Assembly (NCBI GenBank): GCA_049520395.1
Contig: JBEKPV010000053.1
Location: forward strand, 1-19,769
DNA length: 19,769 nt
From: UBA1161 sp049520395
GTDB taxonomy: Bacteria; Planctomycetota; Phycisphaerae; Tepidisphaerales; Tepidisphaeraceae
Direction: 5' to 3'
The notes beneath the pieces were generated by a model. The model was not told the DNA's origin and searched no databases. It saw only the letters and a list, made by a program, of their open reading frames with translations. The number at the start of each line of letters is the position of its first letter. The first letter of the stretch is position 1. This document shows positions 14,450-19,769 of this stretch, in pieces. The translations under genes and the position numbers were made by a program.

Positions 14450-15742
14450 ATGAGTTACGTGGTGGGTTTAAAATGTAAAGAATGCGGCAACCGCACGGGG
14501 ATCTCCCCCGAGCACGTCTGCCAATCCTGCTTCGGCCCTTACGAAGTCGAATACGACTACGCCAAAATGAAGGGCAAGGTCACGCGCCAGTCCATCGCGG
14601 CCGGCCCCCGCAGCCTTTGGCGATACAAGGATCTCCTCCCCCTCGCCGGCGAGCCCAAAACCGGCTTTAATTCCGGCTTCACCCCGTTCCGAAAGGCCGA
14701 ACGCCTCGGCAAAGAACTCGGCTGCACCGATCTCTGGATCAAGGACGACTCCTGCAATTACCCGACTTATTCCTACAAAGAGCGCGTCGTCTCCGTCGCC
14801 ATCAGCAAAGCCGCCGAGTTCGGCTTCGAGACCGTCGGCTGCGCCAGCACCGGCAACCTCGCCAACAGCACCGCCGCCCACGCCGCCCTCGCCGGTCTCC
14901 GCTGCTTCGTCATGATCCCCCACGATCTCGAACAAGGCAAAGTCCTCGGCAGCCTCATCTTCGGCCCCACCATGGTCCGAATCCGCGGCACCTACGACGA
15001 CGTCAATCGCCTCTGCACCGAAATCGCGGACAAATACGGCTGGGCCATCGTCAACGTCAACTTACGCCCCTATTACACCGAAGGCGCCAAAACCTACGGC
15101 TTTGAAATCGCCGAACAATTCGGCTGGAAACTCCCGCAGCACACCATCGTCCCCACCGCCGGCGGAACCATCCTCCCCAAGGTCTATAAAGCCTATCAGG
15201 AATTTATCGAACTAGGCCTCGTCGAGGACAATCACCCCAGGATTTACTCCGCCCAGGCCGCCGGCTGCGATCCCGTAGTTAAGGCCATCCACAAAGGTGT
15301 CGATATTATTGAGCCGCAGAAGCCCAATACGATCGCCAAGAGCATCGCCATCGGCAACCCCGCGGACGGTTATTACGTCTGGCACGCCGTCAAAGACTCC
15401 GGCGGATGGGGCGAAAGCGCCACCGACCGTGAAATCGTCGACGCCATCAAACTCCTCGCCCGCACCGAAGGCATCTGGACCGAACCCGCCGGCGGCACCA
15501 CTCTGGCCGTAACCATCAAATTGCTCCAGCAAAAAAGAATCCCCAGGAACGAATCGATCGTCATCAGCATCACCGGCAACGGTCTCAAAACCCTGGAAAC
15601 CGTCCAGAACGATCTGGTCATGCCCGAAGTCATCGAGGCCAAGCTGTCTGAGTTCGACAAATTGTTATCGCGTCAGGGCTCGGCCGAATTGGCCGTCAAT
15701 CTTCCACGACCCGCCCCGCGCCCGGTTCCCGTCTCATCGTGA
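14450..15742 (+). CDS. Threonine synthase homologue (PLP-dependent), SAM-riboswitch controlled; candidate homocysteine synthase
   Basis: A 430-residue fold-type II PLP enzyme of the threonine synthase family, which acts on O-phosphohomoserine. The start ATG 14450 has GGAG 11 bases upstream. An N-terminal zinc ribbon has C9, C12, C24 and C27. The PLP lysine is Lys110 in NYPTYSYKERV, where classical enzymes read NPTGSFKDR. Phosphate/substrate loop STGN is at 133-136; HDLEQGKVLGSL and a Gly-rich TAGGTILPK follow, and the C-terminal ITGNGLKTLET is typical. It is the first gene behind the SAM-I switch and precedes a MoaD-like carrier and a NIL protein. The family is sure; the product is not. Threonine is the default reading, but a SAM OFF-switch fits homocysteine synthesis better. 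Confidence 0.88.
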   Translation: MSYVVGLKCKECGNRTGISPEHVCQSCFGPYEVEYDYAKMKGKVTRQSIAAGPRSLWRYKDLLPLAGEPKTGFNSGFTPFRKAERLGKELGCTDLWIKDDSCNYPTYSYKERVVSVAISKAAEFGFETVGCASTGNLANSTAAHAALAGLRCFVMIPHDLEQGKVLGSLIFGPTMVRIRGTYDDVNRLCTEIADKYGWAIVNVNLRPYYTEGAKTYGFEIAEQFGWKLPQHTIVPTAGGTILPKVYKAYQEFIELGLVEDNHPRIYSAQAAGCDPVVKAIHKGVDIIEPQKPNTIAKSIAIGNPADGYYVWHAVKDSGGWGESATDREIVDAIKLLARTEGIWTEPAGGTTLAVTIKLLQQKRIPRNESIVISITGNGLKTLETVQNDLVMPEVIEAKLSEFDKLLSRQGSAELAVNLPRPAPRPVPVSS

Positions 15743-15763
15743 AAATTAATTTAAGGATTGCCC

Positions 15764-16060
15764 ATGGGCATAAAAGTCAGAATCCCCTCCCCCTTGCGAA
15801 GCTACACACAAAACGCCGACGTCGTCGAAGTTTCCGGCGCCACCGTCGGCGAAGTCCTCAACGGCCTGAAATCCAAAGCCAGCGGCATCGAAACCCGCCT
15901 CTTCAAGGCCCCCAACCAGCTCAACCGCTTCGTGAATGTTTACTTGAACGACGAGGACGTCCGCTTTTTGAAAAACCTGGAAACGCCCGTAAAAGAGGGA
16001 GACGAGATCAGCATCATCCCCGCGATAGCAGGAGGCTCCCCGCCACTTTGCCGCAGGTAA
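15764..16060 (+). CDS. MoaD/ThiS-family sulfur carrier protein with masked C-terminal Gly-Gly
   Basis: A 98-residue beta-grasp (ubiquitin-like) protein. ATG 15764 was chosen over TTG 15758 because AAGGA (15753-15757) is spaced correctly for the ATG. The sequence MGIKVRIPSPLRSYTQNADV, FVNVYLNDEDVRFLKNLETP and EISIIPAIAGG are MoaD/CysO-type signatures. In carriers the terminal Gly-Gly is adenylated and turned into a thiocarboxylate; here Gly90-Gly91 is followed by SPPLCRR, so the tail must be removed first, as QbsD and HcyD (JAMM proteases) do for QbsE and HcyS. No such protease or E1-like enzyme (MoeB/HesA) is in this window. It sits 21 bases after the threonine synthase homologue and 5 bases before the NIL gene, so the three genes are one operon. 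Confidence 0.86.
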   Translation: MGIKVRIPSPLRSYTQNADVVEVSGATVGEVLNGLKSKASGIETRLFKAPNQLNRFVNVYLNDEDVRFLKNLETPVKEGDEISIIPAIAGGSPPLCRR

Positions 16061-16065
16061 CGCTC

Positions 16066-16326
16066 ATGAAAGAGTCCAACTATTCCAAACGTTGCTGGTT
16101 CACGTTCCCCACGCGATCGCAGGTCGAGCAGCCGATCATCTGGCAAATGAGCCGCAAATTCCCCGAAGTCGTCTTCGACATCCGTCAGGCCAGCGTACAG
16201 GATCAGATCGGCATCATGGCCGTCCTCCTGACGGGCGCCGAGCGCGAGGTCAAAGCCGCCATCGAATTCGTCCGCGCCGCCGGCGTCACCGTCGAACCAA
16301 TCGAAAAGAGCGTCGTGGAAGGCTAA
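16066..16326 (+). CDS. Stand-alone NIL-domain protein
   Basis: An 86-residue protein consisting of one NIL domain (ferredoxin-like fold): KRCWFTFPTRSQVEQPIIWQ, then FPEVVFDIRQASVQDQIGIM, AVLLTGAEREVKAAIEFVRA and AGVTVEPIEK. NIL domains are best known as the methionine-sensing C-terminus of the MetN transporter ATPase, and occur fused to ferredoxin in the archaeal homocysteine pathway. ATG 16066 starts five bases after the carrier stop, with CAGG near 16054-16057. It has no ferredoxin part and no cysteines beyond C10, so it is unlikely to carry an iron-sulfur cluster by itself. A likely role is binding methionine/homocysteine as an effector, or docking the sulfur-transfer machinery; both are inference. 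Confidence 0.85.
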   Translation: MKESNYSKRCWFTFPTRSQVEQPIIWQMSRKFPEVVFDIRQASVQDQIGIMAVLLTGAEREVKAAIEFVRAAGVTVEPIEKSVVEG

Positions 16327-16347
16327 CAACCGCAGATTCGCATTGAT

Positions 16348-16376
16348 CCCCTCTCCCCGGTACACCGGGGAGAGGG
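16348..16376. repeat. Palindromic intergenic element (12-bp perfect stem)
   Basis: CCCTCTCCCCGG (16349-16360) pairs perfectly with CCGGGGAGAGGG (16365-16376) around a TACA loop; CAGGGTGAGGGG follows directly. The arrangement resembles high-copy 'ccctctccc / gggagaggg / gggtgaggg' repeats seen between genes in many GC-rich genomes. There is no T tract, so it is a poor intrinsic terminator, though it could stop 3' exonucleases. It lies between the NIL gene and rnr. Confidence 0.75.
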
Positions 16377-16409
16377 CCAGGGTGAGGGGCCGAACACCAG
16401 CAACACAAA

Positions 16410-16434
16410 TTGTCCCAAGAACGCAACATATAAT
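16410..16434 (+). promoter_or_regulatory. Candidate promoter for rnr with perfect TATAAT
   Basis: A perfect TATAAT (16429-16434) lies 66 bases before the rnr start. The -35 region is weak: TTGTCC (16410-16415) is too close (13 bases), and CAAATT (16406-16411) has normal 17-base spacing but a poor match. Transcription would start near 16441. The next TTGACA, 16434-16439, has no good -10 downstream. Confidence 0.45.
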
Positions 16435-16500
16435 TGACATCTCGGCCGCGCAACTCGCCGCCCAGACACTATTCCATTAACAGAAAGAATTGATTTCAGA

Positions 16501-18783
16501 ATGTCCGAACAACTACACACAAAAATTTTAAACCACATGAAATCGGGCCAATACCGCCCGGTCAAACCTCAGGGCCTCGCCCGCGAGATGCAACTCACCG
16601 AGGAGGACCAGTACCACGCCTTCCGCGACGCCCTGCGCGAACTCATGCACGCCGGCCGGGTCGTCCTAGGCTCCGGCGGCAGCGTCATGCTCCCCTCGCA
16701 AACCGTCCGTCAGGCCGGCATCGTCGGCACCTACCGCCAAAACGCACGCGGCTTCGGTTTCGTCACCCCCACCGACCCGACCAGCCACGAAGACCTCTTC
16801 ATCCCCGAAGGCGAAAACGCCGGCGCCATCACCGGCGACATCGTCAGCGCCAGCATCACCAATCGCGAGCAGCGCGATGGCAAAGTCATGTTCCGCGGCC
16901 GAATCGTCGACATCGTCAGCCGAACCCAAAAACGCTTCGTCGGCGCCCTCACTCGCTTCCACGGCACTTGGCAAGTCCTCCCCGACGGCAAAACCTTCAC
17001 CCAGCCCATCCTCACCCCCGACGCCGCCGCGCGCCACATCAAAGTCGGCACCACCGTCGTCGTCGAAATGACCACCTATCCCAAACCCGGCGAAGCCGCC
17101 CAGGGCGTCATCACCGAAATCCTCGGCCAACGCGGCGAAAAAGACGTCGATCTAAAATCCGTCATCGTCCAATTCAATCTCCCCGGCGAATTCCCCGCCG
17201 AAGCCCTCGACGAAGCCCGCACCGCCATCGACAAATTCAACGCCGCCACCACCTATCCCGATCGGCTCGACCTCTCCGATCAAATCATCTGCACCATCGA
17301 TCCCGACGACGCCAAGGACTACGACGACGCCATCAGCCTCACGAAACTGGACAATGGCCAGTGGGAACTCGGCGTCCACATCGCCGACGTCTCCCATTTC
17401 GTCCCCGCCGCCGGCCCCCTCGACATCGAAGCCAAGGAGCGCGGCAACAGTTGCTACTTCCCCGGCCATGTGATCCCCATGCTCCCCGAAATCCTCTCCA
17501 ACGGCGTCTGCAGCCTCCAGGAAGGCGTCCCCCGTCTGTGCAAAAGCGCCTTCATCGTTTTAGATGACGACGCCCATCCCGTCCGCACGCGCTTTGCCAA
17601 CACGGTCATCCGCAGCGCCAATCGCCTGCGCTACCGCGAAGCCCAGGCGATTCTCGATAACGCCGACCAAATCCCCCACCCCGACGGCCCGCGCAAGATC
17701 GACGCCTACAACCCCGCCGTCGTCGAATTGCTGCACAACATGAGCGCCCTGGCCAAGCGCATCCAAAAGCGCCGCCAGGCCGCCGGCCAGCTCGTCCTGG
17801 AGCTGCCGGAAGTCGAATTGGTTCTCGACGATCAGGGCAAAGTCGTCGGCGCCGAGCCCGAGGACCAGAGTTTCACCCACACGCTGATCGAGATGTTCAT
17901 GGTCGAGGCCAACGAAGCCGTCGCCCGCCTTCTCGATTCGCTCCACGTCCCGTTCCTGCGGCGAACTCACCCCGAGCCCGAAACCGACGACGCCACGCGC
18001 CTTCGCCAATTCGTGGAAGCCGCCGGCTACCGCGTCCCCAAAACCCTCGATCGCAAGGCCCTGCAGCAACTATTGGCCGGCGTAAAAGGCAAACCCGAAT
18101 CCTTCGCCGTGAACCTGGCCGTGCTGAAAAGCCTGACCCGCGCCGAGTATTCCCCTCGTCCCATCGGCCACTACGCCCTGGCCAGCGAACATTACTGTCA
18201 CTTCACCAGCCCCATCCGCCGCTACGCCGATTTGACGATCCACCGTTTGCTCGACGAATATTTCGCCGCCCAGGAATTAACGCGCGGCCACAAAAAGCCA
18301 AAACTGGAAAACTACCCCCCCGAACAGGAACTGGTCGAACTAGGCAAACACCTCAGCTTCACCGAACGCCGCGGCGACGACGCCGAGCGCGAACTGCGCC
18401 AAATCAAGGTCCTCGAACTCCTCGAAAAACAAATCGGCCAAGATTTCCCCGGCGTAGTCACCGGCATCGCCAACTTCGGCATCTTCGTCCAACTCACCAC
18501 CTGGCTAATCGACGGCCTCATCCGCTATGAAGACCTCATGGACGACTGGTGGGACGTAGACGAAAAGAGCGGCGTCATCCGCGGCCAGCGCACCGGAAAA
18601 CGAATCCACATCGGCGACACCGCCACAGTCAGAATCGTCCGCGTCGACCCCGCCCGCCGCCAACTCGATCTGGCCGTGGTCGAACTCCGCGGCCGCGGCA
18701 CGCCCGTCACTCCCCCCAAAACCAAAAAGCCGCACAGAAAAGGGCAAAAAATCAAAGGCAAATTCCGGGGAAGACGAAGATAG
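16501..18783 (+). CDS. rnr: Ribonuclease R (RNase II/R family 3'-5' exoribonuclease)
   Basis: A 760-residue 3'-to-5' exoribonuclease that degrades structured RNA in the cytoplasm. Order of domains: N-terminal helix-turn-helix (about 1-70), two cold-shock OB folds (about 70-225; QNARGFGFVTP in the first), RNB catalytic domain (about 254-590), S1 domain (about 645-729; GVVTGIANFGIFVQLTTWLI) and a Lys/Arg-rich tail. The RNB metal-binding aspartates are D267, D273, D275 and D276 in TIDPDDAKDYDDA, matching the four of E. coli RNase R; HYALASEHYCHFTSPIRRYADLTIH is also typical. The HTH, both OB folds and the tail separate RNase R from shorter RNase II. It has its own candidate promoter. The Shine-Dalgarno is weak (AGAAAG). 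Confidence 0.96.
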   Translation: MSEQLHTKILNHMKSGQYRPVKPQGLAREMQLTEEDQYHAFRDALRELMHAGRVVLGSGGSVMLPSQTVRQAGIVGTYRQNARGFGFVTPTDPTSHEDLFIPEGENAGAITGDIVSASITNREQRDGKVMFRGRIVDIVSRTQKRFVGALTRFHGTWQVLPDGKTFTQPILTPDAAARHIKVGTTVVVEMTTYPKPGEAAQGVITEILGQRGEKDVDLKSVIVQFNLPGEFPAEALDEARTAIDKFNAATTYPDRLDLSDQIICTIDPDDAKDYDDAISLTKLDNGQWELGVHIADVSHFVPAAGPLDIEAKERGNSCYFPGHVIPMLPEILSNGVCSLQEGVPRLCKSAFIVLDDDAHPVRTRFANTVIRSANRLRYREAQAILDNADQIPHPDGPRKIDAYNPAVVELLHNMSALAKRIQKRRQAAGQLVLELPEVELVLDDQGKVVGAEPEDQSFTHTLIEMFMVEANEAVARLLDSLHVPFLRRTHPEPETDDATRLRQFVEAAGYRVPKTLDRKALQQLLAGVKGKPESFAVNLAVLKSLTRAEYSPRPIGHYALASEHYCHFTSPIRRYADLTIHRLLDEYFAAQELTRGHKKPKLENYPPEQELVELGKHLSFTERRGDDAERELRQIKVLELLEKQIGQDFPGVVTGIANFGIFVQLTTWLIDGLIRYEDLMDDWWDVDEKSGVIRGQRTGKRIHIGDTATVRIVRVDPARRQLDLAVVELRGRGTPVTPPKTKKPHRKGQKIKGKFRGRRR

Positions 18784-19097
18784 AATGATTTGGCGAATGG
18801 CCTCTAGTGGCCACCCGCTTCCAACTCAAACAATTTGGCTCAGAATAAAAAATAATCGCCGACGAACCGTGGCGCGTATTCTTCTGCGGCGCTGGGGTGC
18901 GATCTAATCAGTATAACCTTCAATCGTAGCGAGATTTATGCACCGGCGCTCCATCCTAGCAAAGTTGCGAAACTGTCGCGTTGAAAACTTGTCCGTCCAA
19001 CCGCATTTTCTTGTCCCCATTGCTCGATCCTGTATTCTAATCGCCCAGTTCGCCTCGCGCAGGCATAGGCTCGCCTGGATATGCAAAGGGCGGTATT
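18784..19097. other. Intergenic region, lower GC, no supported gene
   Basis: About 314 bases with no convincing coding frame and an A/T-rich patch (near 18845-18856). GC falls to roughly 50-55% by eye compared with over 60% in the operons. I see no tRNA, no intrinsic terminator behind rnr and no direct repeat. A small 5-bp hairpin (TGGCC/GGCCA, near 18800-18815) lacks a T tract. Confidence 0.6.
19011..19038 (+). promoter_or_regulatory. Weak candidate promoter
   Basis: TTGTCC (19011-19016), 16-base spacing, TATTCT (19033-19038). Each box matches four or five of six consensus bases. It would serve the short ORFs that follow. Chance occurrence is quite possible. Confidence 0.25.
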
Positions 19098-19202
19098 ATG
19101 CTCTCGCGAACGGAATTTTCAGGATTTTATGCAGCCAGGAAGGCGTTGGTGGACCGGGCGGGTTCGCCACCAACTACTTTTACACCCGTCAGATCAACCT
19201 AA
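19098..19202 (+). CDS. Possible 34-residue ORF, unknown
   Basis: ATG 19098 has AAAGGG at 19085-19090, a well-spaced ribosome site, and the peptide reads MLSRTEFSGFYAARKALVDR then a Ser/Thr/Pro-rich end. The first 20 residues look like an amphipathic helix start of a normal protein, so this could be the head of a gene broken by a frameshift, because the next open frames differ by one base each. I do not recognise it. An 8-bp hairpin (GTTGGTGG 19145-19152 with CCACCAAC 19167-19174) lies inside it. Confidence 0.3.
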   Translation: MLSRTEFSGFYAARKALVDRAGSPPTTFTPVRST

Positions 19203-19221
19203 GACCCTTGCCTGGGATGAC

Positions 19222-19458
19222 ATGAACACGCGTCAAGTCCTCTTGGACATGGTTTGCACGGAGGCAATCGAGTACGGCGGCCTCCAAGAGGTTCCGGCCA
19301 ACAAGCACGGTACTGTGCAGTCCTATCACTCGCAGAAGCGTCGTTCACGCGGCAATGAAAGGCGAAGCGGCGGCCGGCCCGCCCCCAATTTGCCTGAAGC
19401 GCCCTTCACCCTCCGACCGGTTAAACAGGCCGACGGCTCCGTGGAATGGGTGGAATAA
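19222..19458 (+). CDS. Possible 78-residue basic protein, unknown
   Basis: The frame is open from 19081, but ATG 19222 starts the plausible part (MNTRQVLLDMVCTEAIEYGG). A very basic middle (HSQKRRSRGNERRSGGR) is followed by PNLPEAPFTLRPVKQADGSV, ending EWVE. The C-terminus looks coding by residue pattern; the rest is uncertain. No domain is recognised. It follows the 34-residue ORF after 19 bases and precedes the next ORF by 22 bases. Confidence 0.4.
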   Translation: MNTRQVLLDMVCTEAIEYGGLQEVPANKHGTVQSYHSQKRRSRGNERRSGGRPAPNLPEAPFTLRPVKQADGSVEWVE

Positions 19459-19480
19459 GGCGATCACGCTCGGCAACGCA

Positions 19481-19769
19481 ATGGCCAATTATACGAGATA
19501 TCTAATTGCGCGACCGACCACACCAACGGAATTCAAGGTTGAAATCACAGAGGCCTCGCCTGTGAGCATCGCTCAAGATGCAATCAGCCAATCAGCCGAC
19601 GTTAGATATAGTCCAGTACTTCCCACATTTCTCACAAAGGGGGAAGGTCCGCCACCGCTGCCCGCAAGGCTTCAGTCGCTAGCGTTCCTTTTCGCCATGG
19701 CCCCGCATAAGTCCCTTGGAGCAATCAAGCCCCTCCTAGAGCCTCAAGAGTTGCGGAACACCTATTTCA
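19481..19769 (+). CDS. Possible hypothetical protein, 3' end cut by window
   Basis: From ATG 19481 the frame stays open for 96 codons to the window edge while both other + frames and the - strand carry stops. The product begins MANYTRYLIARPTTPTEFKV, continues with EITEASPVSIAQDAISQSAD, and ends visibly at QELRNTYF. There is no clear Shine-Dalgarno, and the same frame is open back to 19226, so an earlier start such as ATG 19355 is possible. I do not recognise it. Its codon use is less GC-rich than the secretion genes. Confidence 0.45.
   Translation, partial: MANYTRYLIARPTTPTEFKVEITEASPVSIAQDAISQSADVRYSPVLPTFLTKGEGPPPLPARLQSLAFLFAMAPHKSLGAIKPLLEPQELRNTYF

Noticed and set aside
15758..15763. 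TTG start two codons before the sulfur carrier ATG
   Set aside because: The AAGGA ribosome site directly abuts the TTG and is correctly spaced only for ATG 15764.
16434..16439. TTGACA upstream of rnr as a -35 box
   Set aside because: No reasonable -10 box follows at 16-18 bases; the overlapping TATAAT is the better signal.
18938..19225. A 95-codon + strand ORF behind rnr
   Set aside because: Residue pattern looks random (many Cys, Arg, His), no ribosome site, and better frames overlap it.
1..19769. CRISPR array, integrase, transposase or rRNA
   Set aside because: No regularly spaced repeats, no mobile-element enzyme motifs and no RNA gene other than the riboswitch were seen.

Overview
The window looks like a chromosome segment of a GC-rich, Gram-negative-type bacterium. 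A secretin, pseudopilins, a lipobox protein and an ECF sigma/anti-sigma pair all imply an outer membrane. Glycine-rich inserts, a PilM/PilN-type GspL and an EF-hand in GspK make Planctomycetota (Phycisphaerae-like) or another PVC lineage my best guess. That is inferred from gene style; no marker gene is present. All supported genes lie on the + strand.

Region 1 (1-2029), envelope signalling: the 3' part of an ECF sigma factor, a membrane anti-sigma factor with a zinc-binding HxxxCxxC motif, a membrane-anchored LTxxQ (CpxP/Spy/CnrX-type) periplasmic protein, and a secreted protein with 19 consecutive glycines that also ends in an LTxxQ motif. Region 2 (2044-14193), a near-complete type II secretion operon: gspE, F, G, H, I, J, K, a PilM-PilN-like gspL, a PilO/GspM-like gene, a GspC/PilP-like gene and the secretin gspD, followed by a small lipoprotein. 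Several genes overlap by four bases (ATGA), so translation is probably coupled. Prepilin peptidase (gspO) is absent from the window.

Region 3 (14204-16326), a SAM-controlled sulfur operon: a sigma70-like promoter, a SAM-I (S-box) riboswitch with a transcription terminator, then a threonine synthase homologue, a MoaD/ThiS-type sulfur carrier whose Gly-Gly is hidden by a 7-residue tail, and a stand-alone NIL-domain protein. A SAM OFF-switch fits a homocysteine/methionine route better than threonine synthesis. I propose that the threonine synthase homologue may make homocysteine from O-phosphohomoserine using sulfur delivered by the carrier protein. This is the most interesting system in the window.

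Region 4 (16327-18783): a palindromic intergenic element, a promoter with a perfect TATAAT, and RNase R. Region 5 (18784-19769): DNA that is visibly less GC-rich, with no recognisable gene, at most three short ORFs in a row (the last running off the window) and a weak candidate promoter. It may be the edge of an accessory region.
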